64,000 nt of DNA from Pseudomonadota bacterium (GCA_036339585.1 JAYZAS010000012.1:118573-182572), one strand, 5' to 3'. Shown: positions 17,756 through 28,827, counted from the first letter of the stretch. Numbers and translations are program-made. Notes: a model not told the origin generated them from the sequence alone.

Positions 17756-19852
17756 TCAGTGCGCTAACATTGCCAATAAAAGAAGCGCCACGATATTCGT
17801 AATTTTAATCATGGGATTTACAGCGGGGCCAGCAGTGTCTTTATAAGGATCACCGACAGTGTCCCCGGTAACCGCTGCATGATGTGCATCAGACCCCTTA
17901 CCTCCATGATTACCATCCTCGATGTATTTTTTAGCGTTATCCCAGGCACCGCCTCCTGCTGTCATCGAAATAGCTACAAATAGCCCGGTCACAATGACCC
18001 CAAGAAGCATTGCTCCAAGCGCAGAGAACGCGGCAGATTTACCAGCTATGCCTTGGATCACGAGAAAGAGTATGATTGGTGACAATACCGGAAGCATCGA
18101 TGGAATAATCATTTCTTTGATTGCGGCCTTGGTTAACATGTCCACGCAGGCACCGTATTCCGGTTTTGCCTTGCCTGTCATAATACCTTTTATCTCTTTG
18201 AACTGGCGCCGTACCTCAACAACGACAGCACCAGCCGCCCGGCCTACTGCAGTCATGCCGAGAGCTCCAAACAAATAGGGGAGAAGCCCACCTACAAAAA
18301 GGCCGACAACCACATATGGATTCGACAAAGAGAAGTCTACTGTCACTCCAGCGAAATATTTAAATTGATCTGAATTAGACGTGAAATGCTGAAGATCTTG
18401 AGTATAAGCGGCGAACAAAACTAATGCACCCAATCCTGCGGATCCTATAGCATATCCTTTTGTCACTGCTTTAGTGGTATTGCCCACCGCATCCAATGCA
18501 TCAGTAGTTTTCCGAACTTTTTCTTTTAGTTCGGCCATTTCTGCAATTCCACCAGCATTATCAGTGACAGGCCCATACGCGTCGAGAGCAACCACGATGC
18601 CAGCGAGCGCAAGCATTGTGGTCACAGCAATTGCGATTCCGAAAAGGCCGGCTAGCAAAAAAGTTCCTACTATGGCCGCACAGATAATAATTGCCGGTAT
18701 CGCTGTTGCCTCCATCGAGATCGCTAGTCCTTGGATGACATTTGTACCGTGGCCGGTAGTAGATGCCTGAGCAACTGAACGGACCGGGCGATATTCTGTA
18801 CCAGTGTAGTACTCGGTAATCCAAACAATTAGACCGGTAGTGACCAATCCTATAATTCCGCAATAGAAAAGATCTAAGCCGGTGGCAGATTGGCCCGATA
18901 TAATGAAGCTGCTTTTCAAGCCTATTACCTCATCCGTAACAAAGTACAGAGCCACTGCTGAGAGAACTGTGCATGCAATAAAACCCTTGTACAAAGCGCC
19001 CATTATGCTTTGGTTAGCGCCCAGCTTTACGAAAAAATTTCCGATTATTGTAGTTACTATGCATGTTGCGCCAATGACCAATGGGAAAACCATCATTTGT
19101 CCTTCGGCCGTTCCCGAGAAAAAGATCTGAGCTAGCACCATAGTTGCGACTACGCTTACAACATAAGTCTCAAATAAATCGGCAGCCATACCTGCGCAAT
19201 CACCTACATTGTCACCTACATTGTCAGCAATCACTGCTGGATTACGCGGATCATCCTCAGGAATTCCAGCCTCAACTTTGCCAACGAGATCAGCTCCAAC
19301 GTCCGCACCCTTCGTGAAAATTCCACCCCCAAGTCGTGCAAATATGGATATAAGTGAGGCGCCGAACCCTAGGGCCACTAATGGATCAACGATACCACGC
19401 TCACTAGCTCCACTTTCGATAAGAAATTTATAATAGCCTGTAACGGAAAGTAAGGCTAAGCCGGCCACTAACATCCCTGTCACGGATCCCGCTTGGTAAG
19501 AAACCTTTAATCCCTCTGCAAGCCCGTTACTCGCGGCCTGAGTAGTTCGAACATTTGCTCGAACTGAAATGTGCATGCCGATATAGCCTGCAGCTCCTGA
19601 CAAGACAGCACCAATTACGAACCCTATAGCCACATGCCAGTTAAATAAATAAACAAGGATTAATGCTATGGCAGCGCCAACCATTCCAATAGTAGTGTAT
19701 TGTCGGTTGAGATAGGCAGCAGCCCCCTCTTGAATACCTGAGGCAATTTCCTTCATTCGCTTGCTGCCTGCGTCCGCACTCAGCACCTGACGGCTTATAA
19801 AAATACCATAAAGAACGGCAAGGATACCGCACCCGATGACAATGTTAAGCAT
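17756..19852 (-). CDS. hppA: Membrane-bound proton-pumping pyrophosphatase, K+-independent type
   Basis: Couples PPi hydrolysis to proton export. The 698 residues form about 16 membrane helices. The substrate-binding loops are intact: [54 protein letters not shown] and the C-terminal [19 protein letters not shown]. The GNTTKA motif has Lys where K+-dependent enzymes have Ala, which marks the K+-independent proton-pumping subclass. It is transcribed alone, ending in the shared terminator. Confidence 0.96.
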   Translation of the reverse strand: MLNIVIGCGILAVLYGIFISRQVLSADAGSKRMKEIASGIQEGAAAYLNRQYTTIGMVGAAIALILVYLFNWHVAIGFVIGAVLSGAAGYIGMHISVRANVRTTQAASNGLAEGLKVSYQAGSVTGMLVAGLALLSVTGYYKFLIESGASERGIVDPLVALGFGASLISIFARLGGGIFTKGADVGADLVGKVEAGIPEDDPRNPAVIADNVGDNVGDCAGMAADLFETYVVSVVATMVLAQIFFSGTAEGQMMVFPLVIGATCIVTTIIGNFFVKLGANQSIMGALYKGFIACTVLSAVALYFVTDEVIGLKSSFIISGQSATGLDLFYCGIIGLVTTGLIVWITEYYTGTEYRPVRSVAQASTTGHGTNVIQGLAISMEATAIPAIIICAAIVGTFLLAGLFGIAIAVTTMLALAGIVVALDAYGPVTDNAGGIAEMAELKEKVRKTTDALDAVGNTTKAVTKGYAIGSAGLGALVLFAAYTQDLQHFTSNSDQFKYFAGVTVDFSLSNPYVVVGLFVGGLLPYLFGALGMTAVGRAAGAVVVEVRRQFKEIKGIMTGKAKPEYGACVDMLTKAAIKEMIIPSMLPVLSPIILFLVIQGIAGKSAAFSALGAMLLGVIVTGLFVAISMTAGGGAWDNAKKYIEDGNHGGKGSDAHHAAVTGDTVGDPYKDTAGPAVNPMIKITNIVALLLLAMLAH

Positions 19853-19994
19853 CGTTCAAACCTACTTTCGTTTTTCTGATAACTTCGTTTTAAAACAAAT
19901 ATTGCGACGTAGTGCTTTCCTAATCTTACACTATAACTAAGAAGACCATGCCAGAAGCACATGACGAAGGCAACCACACTAAACATTTAGTTGT

Positions 19995-21194
19995 TTAAAA
20001 ACCGTTAGCTTGTTGTTGCCGCAACCAAAACACGGCTGCGACAACGAAGAACGCGGGCAGGATTAACGCTGCATTTACCGCAGTCCAGCCGATCAAATGT
20101 TGGACAGTGCCGGATAAAAAAGCGGTCAATACGACAGTGCCAAATACAAGCAAGTCATTGCAGCCTTGGGCTTTTTCCTTTTCTTCTGGCTTGTAAGCCT
20201 CAGTTAAAAGAGTTGTTCCTCCAATGAATAGGAAGTTCCATCCAAGACCGAGGACAGTTAAGGCTAGGGCAAAATGACCTAGAGTTTCTCCTGACATCGC
20301 TATTGAAGCTGCACCAATCATCAGGACTGCTCCCACAATTAAAATATTATAAATACCGAATCGGTTTATGAGATTTCCAGTGAAGAAACTGGGCAAATAC
20401 ATCCCTAAGATATGTGCCTGAATTATCCATTTTGTGTCCTCGACCACAAAGCCACACACCTTCATTGCTAACGGGGTTGAGGTCATAGACAAATTCATTA
20501 GCCCATAACCAAGCATTGAAGATAGAACCGCCACAATAAAAACGGGTTGACGAATTATAACACCCAACGGTCTACCAGCTCGTCCTTCGCGTGGCTGCGG
20601 CCTGGGAATATCTATGGCAAAGAGAAGAACAGAGGTCACAAAAGTAATAAAGCAAATTGTGAAGTATCCTCCGGCAAATAACACGGGTTCAAAAAGTCCA
20701 TATGTCCGACTTGCTAGTTCGGGGCCTGCAATGGCAGCAAATACACCACCTGCCATTACATAAGATATGGCACGCCCCTTAAAAGCCTCGCTAGCCGTAT
20801 CTGCAGCAGCAAACCGATAATATTGCCAGCAAGCATTGTGGATACCCATTATGGCGCTGCCTAACGCAAAAAAGTAAAAATTCTGATAAAAAATTGCAAA
20901 TGTTGCAATCGCGGCTCCACAGCAACCGACTAATTGACCACAGATAAAGACCGGTCGGCGTCCGAAACGGCGCATCAGAAGTGATAAAGGTACAGTGCTC
21001 GAGACGGTCATTACCCATTGCAATCCAAAAGGTACCGTTGCGAGAGCGGGGTCGGGAGCCAATGTAATACCAACTAATGCCGATATAGTCAGCACCATAG
21101 AAGTACCAGTCATCGCCATGCCAAGACATACCGATAGTATAAGAACATTTTTCTTTGTTGGATCGTAGACCGAAGGGTCATGAGATGCAGTCAT
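19995..21194 (-). CDS. Major facilitator superfamily permease, substrate unknown
   Basis: 399-residue inner-membrane transporter with about 12 predicted helices. The loop 2-3 motif is MRRFGRRPVFICGQLVG (motif A-like). After helix 6 comes a charged loop IPRPQPREGRAGRP, and the second half repeats with LINRFGIYNILIVGAVLMIGA. It looks most like drug/metabolite exporters of the MFS_1 type. No operon partner reveals its substrate. Gaps of over 90 bases lie on each side. Confidence 0.8.
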   Translation of the reverse strand: MTASHDPSVYDPTKKNVLILSVCLGMAMTGTSMVLTISALVGITLAPDPALATVPFGLQWVMTVSSTVPLSLLMRRFGRRPVFICGQLVGCCGAAIATFAIFYQNFYFFALGSAIMGIHNACWQYYRFAAADTASEAFKGRAISYVMAGGVFAAIAGPELASRTYGLFEPVLFAGGYFTICFITFVTSVLLFAIDIPRPQPREGRAGRPLGVIIRQPVFIVAVLSSMLGYGLMNLSMTSTPLAMKVCGFVVEDTKWIIQAHILGMYLPSFFTGNLINRFGIYNILIVGAVLMIGAASIAMSGETLGHFALALTVLGLGWNFLFIGGTTLLTEAYKPEEKEKAQGCNDLLVFGTVVLTAFLSGTVQHLIGWTAVNAALILPAFFVVAAVFWLRQQQANGF

Positions 21195-21344
21195 TATGCT
21201 GCTACTACCTAACTGATTAATTGAATGACGCTGGTATCAGCGATAACATGCCTTTAGTCATACGGTAATTTAATTTAGACAAACCAAAAAATGCAAGGCA
21301 CACAACATGACAGCGACAAAAACGTTAAAAAGAGGTGTAACGTT

Positions 21345-21590
21345 ATGAATTTCTACAAACCCGATTTAGGAAAAAACCCAGATGATCCATTTGCAAGAGA
21401 TGCGGAGGATAAATTAATCCGCCGGGCTTACTGGCTTGATATGACTGATCAATCTATAGTCTTGGCGCTTACGCAAGGGATAGGCGCAGCACTAAGTAAT
21501 GAGGAAAAGCGTGTCCACCTCACTGATATTGCACGCAATCATTTAGTAGAAAAAGTTTGCGTGCAAGAATTAATTCCCCCAGAAAATTGA
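21345..21590 (+). CDS. Uncharacterised 81-residue acidic protein
   Basis: No family recognised. From the ATG at 21345, which has a clear AGAGGTG eight bases before it, the protein reads MNFYKPDLGKNPDDPFARDA and later DKLIRRAYWLDMTDQSIVLALTQ. It is mainly helical with no signal or metal motif. An upstream ATG at 21291 in the same frame lacks a ribosome site. It converges with the FliL-like gene, three bases from its stop, and stands alone on the plus strand. Confidence 0.6.
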   Translation: MNFYKPDLGKNPDDPFARDAEDKLIRRAYWLDMTDQSIVLALTQGIGAALSNEEKRVHLTDIARNHLVEKVCVQELIPPEN

Positions 21591-21593
21591 GAA

Positions 21594-22043
21594 TCACTGA
21601 CTCTTTTTTACATCTGTTGCTCGAATACTTACATTCTGCTCAAAAGCTTTTTGTATTAAAACTGCCTTAATCTTATTCTCTCCTATGGCACGCTTTCCAG
21701 CGTGCATAAGGCGGGCCTTAACCGACCGTATATTCACCCCGGGTGTTCCAGGCCGCAAAGACCCAAAGTAGTTAAATAAAGAGCTAAAGAACGCATCCTT
21801 TATTCGAGGAACGTAAAGCTCCGCCACATCTTTTGCATCAGAATCTATCATCTCCAAGGTTACCGTTAAGAAAATATATTTTTCTACCCGTCCCTCTCTC
21901 ACAACAGGGACAGCAAGACTGGGAATTGGCAAAAACTCTGGATTATCTTCTGCCAAAGTCTTAGTTTCCTCAACAGCACACGCGGCCGGTGCTATTGAAA
22001 AAAACAATAGCAGTGTCAGAAATCCAATACGATATAAGTGCAT
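21594..22043 (-). CDS. Secreted protein resembling the FliL periplasmic domain
   Basis: From the ATG at 22043 (GGGAAG just upstream) the protein has a signal peptide, MHLYRIGFLTLLLFFSIAPA, with likely cleavage after ACA, and a 125-residue mature part. IPSLAVPVVREGRVEKYIFLTVTLEMIDSD, then LYVPRIKDAFFSSLFNY, resembles the fold of FliL, but there is no transmembrane anchor and no flagellar gene nearby. The match is by pattern only. It lies last in the rib-nusB-thiL run. The frame's longer start at 22193 would overlap thiL and was rejected. Confidence 0.6.
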   Translation of the reverse strand: MHLYRIGFLTLLLFFSIAPAACAVEETKTLAEDNPEFLPIPSLAVPVVREGRVEKYIFLTVTLEMIDSDAKDVAELYVPRIKDAFFSSLFNYFGSLRPGTPGVNIRSVKARLMHAGKRAIGENKIKAVLIQKAFEQNVSIRATDVKKSQ

Positions 22044-22180
22044 AATCTTCCCATCATTCGGCATATTTGTGAGTGCCCCAAGTAACACAAAAAATTCGAA
22101 TAACCCAAATTTGCTGTAGTATCTTTCCCGGGCTACTAAACCTTTAATTTTTACCTGATAACAAAATACAACAACATTAA

Positions 22181-23143
22181 TCAGGAGTGGCAATATCCTT
22201 CTTTTTTCACTTGCATTATATCTCCATTAGCACCAAGAAGCCTCACACTTGGCTCTGCGGTTATTTTGCCGATTGCAGTAATATTTACTCCGATATTAAT
22301 GAGTGAATCGGCTAAGCCAGACTGACCCGTGAATACAAGTTCATAATCATCGCCCCCACCTACAATTACCTGCCAAAGTTCACAATTTTTAGCCAAAGCG
22401 CTACGGGCCCCAGTGGAAAGAGGGATTTCCGACATTTTTACTTCTGCCCCAAGACCTGCTAATTCTGTCAAATGTCCAATATCCGCAAGCAATCCGTCGG
22501 ATATATCAGCCACCGCGCTGGCTCTTCCTCGAAGCGCTATACCCAACCCAATGCGAGGTTCCGGAATCCGGTAACGCCCAATCAAATTCCGGGCCAAGGC
22601 TTTGTCAAGATCTGCAAGCATTCCCTGCTCGGCGAGAAGCCCTAGCGCACCATCACCAATGGTGCCACTTACAAAAATTGTTTCGCCCAGCTTTGTCCCT
22701 GCGCGACGAAGGACCTGCCCATGGGGCACATGGCCGAATAACGTTGCCGTTAAACAGGCTGGTCCTGGCGTCGACGTACTGTCGCCACCCAACAAATAAA
22801 TACCAAATATTTCTTGTTGGACTTTGAGACCGGCACAAAACGAATTGACCCATTCATCATCAAAGCTTGACGGCAAGGACCAATTTAGGGTGTAGCAGAT
22901 TGGTTTGGTACCCATAGCAGCGAGATCAGAAAGATTTACCCGTAATAATTTAGCCGCGATCTCTTCGGGAGGCTCGCTACCTAGAAAATGCACTCCAGAT
23001 ACTATGGTATCAGTCGTAACCACAATTTCGTGACCCAGTGTTTCAGATAGCACTCCAGCGTCATCCTCGAGGTCGAAAGCCCCTTTTCCCGACAAAGGAG
23101 CAAGTAAGTCACGAATACGTCCAAACTCACCCTTGCCCAACAT
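22181..23143 (-). CDS. thiL: Thiamine-monophosphate kinase
   Basis: ATP-dependent last step of thiamine diphosphate synthesis. The 320-residue protein has the PurM-type ATPase fold: DLEDDAGVL, VVTTDTIVSGVHFL, LRVNLSDLAAMGTKPICYTL, YLLGGDSTSTPG, FVSGTIGDGALGL, ADISDGLLADI and GGGDDYELVFT. All metal-binding Asp motifs are present. It overlaps the nusB end by 17 bases. Confidence 0.96.
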   Translation of the reverse strand: MLGKGEFGRIRDLLAPLSGKGAFDLEDDAGVLSETLGHEIVVTTDTIVSGVHFLGSEPPEEIAAKLLRVNLSDLAAMGTKPICYTLNWSLPSSFDDEWVNSFCAGLKVQQEIFGIYLLGGDSTSTPGPACLTATLFGHVPHGQVLRRAGTKLGETIFVSGTIGDGALGLLAEQGMLADLDKALARNLIGRYRIPEPRIGLGIALRGRASAVADISDGLLADIGHLTELAGLGAEVKMSEIPLSTGARSALAKNCELWQVIVGGGDDYELVFTGQSGLADSLINIGVNITAIGKITAEPSVRLLGANGDIMQVKKEGYCHS

Positions 23144-23648
23144 CAGAGTGCATCCCCATCATTTCATCCGGGCGCAGGTCACGCGCAATGCGGTCCAAAA
23201 GTCCGTTAACCAAAGCAGGCTCCTTTTCAGAAAAAAACCGTTCGGCTAACCCTACAAATTCGCTTATCGTAACAGGTGGGTCGATATCATGCCTCTGGCC
23301 AAGCTCATAGGTCCCCACACGCAAAATGGTCCGTAGGATTGTTTCTAACTGTCGAGGAGCTCGGCCGGCAACCATTGCTCCCCTTATTAAATTGTCAATA
23401 CTATCGTAATTTGCATTAACACCCCTTACTAATTCACCACAAAATGCCATGTCGGTCTCAGCTGGTGGCCAAGCCAGCTGGTCTTCCGTTTCGCAATTCT
23501 GAGGATTATTGCAATCTCGTCGACGAGCAACTTCATTCAGCACTTGGTCAGCAGGCTTTCCGCTAAGTTCCATTTCATAAAGAGATTGCACCGCGACAAG
23601 GCGTGCCGCCCTTCTAGCGGGAGCCATATAGAACTTGGCAATATTCAT
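23127..23648 (-). CDS. nusB: Transcription antitermination factor NusB
   Basis: RNA-binding helical protein that binds boxA with NusE to prevent premature termination in rRNA operons. The 173 residues show RRAARLVAVQSLYEMELSG, the middle NYDSIDNLIRGAM, and LRTILRVGTYELGQRHDIDPPVTISEFVGLAERFF, ending LVNGLLDRIARDLR. The ATG overlaps the ribH stop (ATGA), so coupled translation supports this start. Its position after ribH is standard. Confidence 0.95.
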   Translation of the reverse strand: MNIAKFYMAPARRAARLVAVQSLYEMELSGKPADQVLNEVARRRDCNNPQNCETEDQLAWPPAETDMAFCGELVRGVNANYDSIDNLIRGAMVAGRAPRQLETILRTILRVGTYELGQRHDIDPPVTISEFVGLAERFFSEKEPALVNGLLDRIARDLRPDEMMGMHSDVGQG

Positions 23649-24112
23649 GAGTTCATTAGGAAAAAACGTTTATGTTCATACATTCTAATACATGTACGCG
23701 CTGCATCACCACCCTTATTACCTTGGTTGACAGCAGCACGCACAAGGGCTTGCTCGCGATTTTCGCATGTAAGCAGGCCGAAGCCAATGGCAAGTGAATG
23801 GCGGAGAGAAAGATCCATAAGTCCTCGGGAAACCTCCCCACAAATATGTTCGTAATGGGACGTCTCACCACGAATTACGCACCCTAAAGCAATAAATCCA
23901 TCATATTGGTGCCCACTCGCCGTCGCAACGTCAGTTTTTGCCGCAAAGGCAATGGCTGCCGGAATTTCAAAAGCACCTGGAACGCTAAAAGTTTCATGTG
24001 ATGCCCCCAATTCATCTAGCATTTTAACGGCGCCCTCGAGCAAGTAATCTTGAATCCTCTCGTAGTAGCGACCCTCTACTATCATTATATGTGGTTTAAT
24101 TTTCTCTGCCAT
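23645..24112 (-). CDS. ribH: 6,7-dimethyl-8-ribityllumazine synthase
   Basis: Penultimate step of riboflavin synthesis. The 155 residues contain IMIVEGRYYERIQDYLLEGA, FSVPGAFEIPAAI, GFIALGCVIRGETSHYEHIC with the catalytic histidine, and AIGFGLLTCENREQALVRA. Small deviations at the N-terminus (EGRYYERI for the common ARFNxxI) are tolerated in the family. It forms large assemblies with riboflavin synthase. Confidence 0.96.
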   Translation of the reverse strand: MAEKIKPHIMIVEGRYYERIQDYLLEGAVKMLDELGASHETFSVPGAFEIPAAIAFAAKTDVATASGHQYDGFIALGCVIRGETSHYEHICGEVSRGLMDLSLRHSLAIGFGLLTCENREQALVRAAVNQGNKGGDAARTCIRMYEHKRFFLMNS

Positions 24113-24129
24113 TATCCTCTACTCAAAAG

Positions 24130-25299
24130 TCATGTGATGGGCTTCTGGCCAACGATTTTCAAGCCGTACCCATCTAAGCCGACAACCGAGCGTTTAGTAT
24201 TTGATAACAAAATCATATCGGTTACCCCCAGATCTAATAGTATCTGAGCCCCCACACCATAATCTCTAAGAGGCGGTTTTATCGAGCCTTCGGGGAGACT
24301 ACCGTCTAAGGGTTGGGCAAGTTGATCGGAAAGCTGAGTCGGATACGGCTCGCGCAAAATAACAACAATCCCACTTTCCGCCTCACCAATCAATTCCATA
24401 GCGCGGTGCAAATCGCCAGCACGTTCACCCTTGAGATTTCCCATCACGTCGTCGAGGAAATTGATAGCGTGCATACGCACAAGTGTTGGTTTTCCTGCTG
24501 TAATATCACCTTTGACTAGCGCTATGTGTTCGGCATAAGCAGCCCTGTTGACATAAATAAATAATCTAAATTCTCCTCCATAAGCACTCGAAAAATTACT
24601 TTCCGCTAACTTTTCGACAATCCGATCGTGTTTCCTACGATAAGCAATGAGGTCTGCTATAGCTCCGATTTTCAAGTTATGAAATTGTGCATATGACACC
24701 AAGTCACCGAGCCGGGCCATAGTTCCATCTTCATTCATAATTTCGCAGATCACCCCAGACGGATTGAGTCCAGCAAGTCTGGCTATATCGACGGAAGCCT
24801 CAGTGTGGCCAGCACGGACAAGCACACCACCCTTTCGTGCCATTAGTGGAAAAACATGTCCGGGAGTGCCTATATCTGCCATACCCTTCGTTGGATCAAT
24901 AGCTACGGAAATAGTTCGAGCACGATCAGGCGCAGAAATACCCGTAGTCACTCCCTCACGTGCTTCAATTGATGTAGTGAAGGCGGTTTGATGACGACTT
25001 TGGTTTTTCTGGCTCATCAAGTCGAGGCCAAGATGACTACAGCGAGTTTGTGTAAGAGCAAGGCAAATGAGGCCACGGCCATGTGTTGCCATAAAATTTA
25101 TTGCATCTGGTGTTGCCATCTGCCCGGGTATAACCAAGTCTCCTTCGTTCTCTCGTTCCTCATCATCAACAAGGATAAACATACGCCCGTTTCGGGCATC
25201 CTCTATAATATCCTCTATTGGTGAAAGACAGTCTAACTCTCCTGCTTTTCGTTTCTTTGTTTTGGTATTGTTCTCTATGTTTTTTGTTTCTTCGCTCAT
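24130..25299 (-). CDS. ribBA: DHBP synthase RibB fused to a degenerate GTP cyclohydrolase II domain
   Basis: N-terminal half (about 25-225) is intact 3,4-dihydroxy-2-butanone-4-phosphate synthase with the acidic loop [12 protein letters not shown] (D45-D54), [11 protein letters not shown] and [14 protein letters not shown]. The C-terminal half (about 235-389) still reads [17 protein letters not shown] and [13 protein letters not shown]. However, the three zinc cysteines are replaced ([20 protein letters not shown]) and the catalytic QEGRGIG region is [11 protein letters not shown] cyclohydrolase II activity is therefore probably lost and must come from another gene. It overlaps the ribE stop by four bases. 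Confidence 0.93.
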   Translation of the reverse strand: MSEETKNIENNTKTKKRKAGELDCLSPIEDIIEDARNGRMFILVDDEERENEGDLVIPGQMATPDAINFMATHGRGLICLALTQTRCSHLGLDLMSQKNQSRHQTAFTTSIEAREGVTTGISAPDRARTISVAIDPTKGMADIGTPGHVFPLMARKGGVLVRAGHTEASVDIARLAGLNPSGVICEIMNEDGTMARLGDLVSYAQFHNLKIGAIADLIAYRRKHDRIVEKLAESNFSSAYGGEFRLFIYVNRAAYAEHIALVKGDITAGKPTLVRMHAINFLDDVMGNLKGERAGDLHRAMELIGEAESGIVVILREPYPTQLSDQLAQPLDGSLPEGSIKPPLRDYGVGAQILLDLGVTDMILLSNTKRSVVGLDGYGLKIVGQKPIT

Positions 25300-25910
25300 G
25301 TCTTGCCTTCATCTACATCTGGCAGAAGCCGAGCAACATATCGGGCTAACATATCAACCTCAAGATTTACTCTATCTCCAGGCATCGTTTGTCCAAAACC
25401 TGTGTGTTCCAGTGTGTGAGGAATTATGTTGATACCAAAAATCGTCTTATTTTTAGAATCTTCTACCTCATTAACAGTGAGTGAAACCCCGTCTACGGTA
25501 ATGCACCCTTTAGGCGCAATGAATTTTGCTAAATCACGAGGAGGTAGAATTTGAAATCGGGTACTATCACCATCTGGTAAACGAGAAACTATTTCAGCAA
25601 CCCCATCTACATGCCCAAACACGAGATGACCACCGAGTTCGTCTCCGAGCGTTAGAGACCGCTCAAGATTCACAAGATGCCCTTTTTGCCAATCACCCAA
25701 CGTGGTTTTGGATAAGGTTTCCGCCGAGACTTCAACTGCGAACCAGCTCGACTTCTTCTCAGTGACAGTAAGACAAATCCCAGAGCACGCAATGGACGCA
25801 CCAATCGCCACTTCACTCAAATTAAACTCAGTGGCTATTTCAATCCGCGTATCACCTGTTTTCTCGATACCGCGAACCTTGCCCACGTCCTGTATTAAAC
25901 CTGTAAACAT
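25296..25910 (-). CDS. ribE: Riboflavin synthase, alpha chain
   Basis: Dismutates two lumazine molecules to riboflavin. It has two lumazine-binding barrels: the first starts MFTGLIQDVGKVRGIEKT and includes GASIACSGICLTVTE; the second has LVFGHVDGVAEIV and CITVDGVSLTVNEVE. The 204 residues are normal. No FMN riboswitch is possible upstream, since ribD ends nine bases before. Some genome annotations call the same gene ribC. Confidence 0.96.
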   Translation of the reverse strand: MFTGLIQDVGKVRGIEKTGDTRIEIATEFNLSEVAIGASIACSGICLTVTEKKSSWFAVEVSAETLSKTTLGDWQKGHLVNLERSLTLGDELGGHLVFGHVDGVAEIVSRLPDGDSTRFQILPPRDLAKFIAPKGCITVDGVSLTVNEVEDSKNKTIFGINIIPHTLEHTGFGQTMPGDRVNLEVDMLARYVARLLPDVDEGKT

Positions 25911-25919
25911 ATTCCTAAT

Positions 25920-27035
25920 CTATGCCGGCTGCAGATAAGTTTCCAGCAAATCGTTTCCAACTCGTTCGACAGACAAATGTTCAAAATTTTGAATATCTTT
26001 TAACTCCGAAAGTCCATAGCCTGCCATGGCTGAAATCCCGTCTCCACCCATGATAGTTGCAGCTCGGAACCACGAAACTTTATCCACTAATCCTAAACGT
26101 AAAAAAGCTGATGCAATCTCACTTCCACCCTCAATGAGGAGCCTAGTGACCCCATATTTCGCCAACACGGAGAGCGTTTTTTGCAAATCAACATGGCCAT
26201 TTTCATCGGACGCAATTTGGATAACCTCAATGCCTAGACCCCGTAATAAAGAAAGTCGTTTCGTATCCGCGCCCAACCCTGTAATCAACCAGGTAGGTAT
26301 ATCATTGCAAGAGTTGGCAAGTTCTGAAGTCAATGGAAGCTCTAAACGCGGATCAAGTACTATGCGAGTTGGAGACAAGCTTTCCATTCCTGCAAGCCGG
26401 CACGTTAGTTTGGGATTATCAATTAGTGCTGTGCCAATGCCAATTAGCACGGCGTCAACTTCAGCTCGCATAGCGTGAACACGCCGTCGTGCTTCGCAAC
26501 CTGTAATCCACTTACTTTCACCCCTAGATGTTGCGATTTTCCCATCCAGAGTTGAAGCTATCTTCAAGTGCACCAACGGCTTGGCCTGCGTTACACGAGA
26601 GACAAACCCTGCATTCAATTCTAATGCATCGCTCTCACAAACCCCCACCACCGTTTCGATCCCAGATGATCGTAGTTTAGCTATTCCTTTCCCGGAAACC
26701 CGCGGGTCAGGATCGTGAGTTGCTGCAACAACCCGAGAAACCCCGCCTTCAATTAGGGCATCAGTGCAAGGAGGTGTCTCACCCTGATGGCAACAAGGCT
26801 CCAAAGTAACATAAGCAGTGGCTCCAATAGACGTTTTACCTGCTCGAGCCAAAGCCTCAGTTTCTGCATGAGGCCTCCCGCCAGGCTGGGTCCAACCTCG
26901 CCCGACAATTACGTCGTCTTTGATCAAAACACACCCAACGGCTGGATTGGGCCAAACGTTACCCAAACCCCGCCGAGCCAAAGCCAAGGCGATACGCATA
27001 AAGCGTAAATCCTGGCTATTAATTCCTGTCAGCAC
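25920..27035 (-). CDS. ribD: Bifunctional pyrimidine deaminase/reductase RibD
   Basis: Second and third steps of riboflavin synthesis. The deaminase domain shows [10 protein letters not shown] and [11 protein letters not shown] zinc ligands. The reductase domain starts [27 protein letters not shown] and ends [17 protein letters not shown]. The frame is open to 27116, which would overlap nrdR by nearly 100 bases. A GTG at 27035, overlapping the nrdR stop by 17, gives the expected helix [15 protein letters not shown]. The ATG at 26999 is the alternative and would shorten that helix. Start confidence is moderate. Confidence 0.9.
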   Translation of the reverse strand: MLTGINSQDLRFMRIALALARRGLGNVWPNPAVGCVLIKDDVIVGRGWTQPGGRPHAETEALARAGKTSIGATAYVTLEPCCHQGETPPCTDALIEGGVSRVVAATHDPDPRVSGKGIAKLRSSGIETVVGVCESDALELNAGFVSRVTQAKPLVHLKIASTLDGKIATSRGESKWITGCEARRRVHAMRAEVDAVLIGIGTALIDNPKLTCRLAGMESLSPTRIVLDPRLELPLTSELANSCNDIPTWLITGLGADTKRLSLLRGLGIEVIQIASDENGHVDLQKTLSVLAKYGVTRLLIEGGSEIASAFLRLGLVDKVSWFRAATIMGGDGISAMAGYGLSELKDIQNFEHLSVERVGNDLLETYLQPA

Positions 27036-27480
27036 CGAGCTCGTCAGTAATAAATTCTTCAAAATCTTTGGCTTCGCGGAAATTTCGATAGACTGATGCA
27101 AAACGCACGTACGCAACTTTATCTAACGAAGCAAGGGCTTCCATTATTAATTCGCCCACTAAATCAGCATTGACGTCGCTCTCGCCGGTACTTTCTAAGC
27201 GCCGGACAATAGAGTTAACTACTTGTTCAACTCGGTCAGGTTCTACCGGACGCTTTCGAAGCGCAATGCTCATAGAACGCACTAACTTATCTCTATCGAA
27301 TGGCTCTCTCTGCCCATTTTTTTTAACCACAGTTAAGTCACGAAGCTGCACTCGTTCAAAAGTAGTAAAGCGTTGGCCACAGTTAGGACAAAAGCGTCTC
27401 CGCCTTATCGCCGCATTATCTTCCGTGGGTCGTGAGTCCTTTACCTGAGTATCATTGTGACTACAAAACGGACATCGCAT
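27019..27480 (-). CDS. nrdR: Transcriptional repressor NrdR
   Basis: Zinc-ribbon and ATP-cone repressor of ribonucleotide reductase genes. The ribbon is [20 protein letters not shown] with [14 protein letters not shown]. The ATP cone covers [21 protein letters not shown] to [20 protein letters not shown]. The 153 residues match the family. Its place between glyA and ribD is the usual alphaproteobacterial order. No NrdR box was looked for outside this window. Confidence 0.97.
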   Translation of the reverse strand: MRCPFCSHNDTQVKDSRPTEDNAAIRRRRFCPNCGQRFTTFERVQLRDLTVVKKNGQREPFDRDKLVRSMSIALRKRPVEPDRVEQVVNSIVRRLESTGESDVNADLVGELIMEALASLDKVAYVRFASVYRNFREAKDFEEFITDELGADRN

Positions 27481-27516
27481 GGCTCAAATCTCCTCTATAA
27501 CCGAGTTCGGCCAAAA

Positions 27517-28827
27517 TCAAAATTCATTCGGATAAATCGGGAATCGCATACATAGCGCATCAACGCGCTCACGCACAGATGTCTCTACAACTTTATTCCC
27601 ACTATCACCGTTGGAAGCAAGACCATCTAAAACCTCGACAATCAGCTCTCCGACAGTTCGGAATTCGGCCCGTCCAAATCCACGCGTCGTTCCCGCAGGT
27701 GTCCCCAGGCGAACGCCAGATGTTACCATCGGTTTTTCAGGGTCGTAAGGAATTCCATTTTTGTTGCAAGTAAGCCCTGCACGCTCTAATGCTTTCTCTG
27801 CTACATTACCTGTTAACGCCTTAGGACGAAGATCTACCAACACTAAATGCGTATCAGTACCTCCGGATACAATATCTAAACCGCCAGCAGTTAAGGTCTC
27901 AGCTAGTGTCTTCGCATTATCAATAATCCCTTGTGCGTAAAGTTTGAAGGATGGCTTTAGTGCCTCACCAAAGGCCGCCGCTTTCCCAGCAACCATATGC
28001 ATCAAGGGGCCTCCCTGGGTACCCGGGAAAATCGCGGAATTAAATTTCCTCCCTAACTCCTCATCGTTACAGAGGATCATGCCACCTCGAGCCCCCCGTA
28101 GTGTTTTATGTGTTGTAGTTGTGACAACGTGTGCATGAGGAAATGGACTTGGGTGAACGCCACCCGCCACGAGACCCGAAAAGTGCGCCATATCAACCAT
28201 AAAAATAGCGCCCACCGAGTCGGCAATTTCACGGAATTTTGCAAAATCGATAATGCGCGGATACGCCGATCCTCCCGCAATCAATAACTTCGGCTTATGC
28301 TGCTCCACAAGAGATGTAACTTCATCGAAATCGATCAAAGCGTTATCTTTACGTACACCATATTGCACAGCATTAAACCATTTCCCTGATTGGTTGGGAG
28401 GAGCCCCATGAGTCAAATGACCGCCTGCGGCTAGCGACAACCCCATAATCGTATCACCAGGCTTAATCGTCGCTAAATATACTGCATTATTAGCCTGTGC
28501 GCCCGAGTGTGGTTGAACATTAGCAAATGCACAGCCAAATAATTTTTTTGCCCGCTCAATCGCCAGCTCTTCAGCGATATCGACATGTTCACATCCGCCG
28601 TAGTACCGGCGTCCTGGATATCCCTCAGCATATTTGTTTGTGAGAACAGACCCTATCGCTTGTAGCACTGCGCGGCTTACAATGTTTTCAGAAGCAATCA
28701 ACTCGATTTGATGCTTCTGCCTTGACAATTCGAAACCAATAGCTGCGGCCAAATCAGGGTCACTTCCCTGTAAACTATCGGTAAAAAAACCGTCTTCAAA
28801 AATTTCAGCTGTTCTGGCCTCTGCCAT
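27517..28827 (-). CDS. glyA: Serine hydroxymethyltransferase
   Basis: PLP enzyme that interconverts serine and glycine with one-carbon transfer to tetrahydrofolate. The 436 residues contain [53 protein letters not shown] and the PLP lysine K241 in [16 protein letters not shown]. Length is typical for alphaproteobacteria. It lies 23 bases after rpiB on the same strand. Confidence 0.98.
   Translation of the reverse strand: MAEARTAEIFEDGFFTDSLQGSDPDLAAAIGFELSRQKHQIELIASENIVSRAVLQAIGSVLTNKYAEGYPGRRYYGGCEHVDIAEELAIERAKKLFGCAFANVQPHSGAQANNAVYLATIKPGDTIMGLSLAAGGHLTHGAPPNQSGKWFNAVQYGVRKDNALIDFDEVTSLVEQHKPKLLIAGGSAYPRIIDFAKFREIADSVGAIFMVDMAHFSGLVAGGVHPSPFPHAHVVTTTTHKTLRGARGGMILCNDEELGRKFNSAIFPGTQGGPLMHMVAGKAAAFGEALKPSFKLYAQGIIDNAKTLAETLTAGGLDIVSGGTDTHLVLVDLRPKALTGNVAEKALERAGLTCNKNGIPYDPEKPMVTSGVRLGTPAGTTRGFGRAEFRTVGELIVEVLDGLASNGDSGNKVVETSVRERVDALCMRFPIYPNEF

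Noticed and set aside
25880..25925. FMN riboswitch for the riboflavin genes
   Set aside because: ribD, ribE and ribBA are nearly overlapping, so no leader of the needed length exists inside the run.
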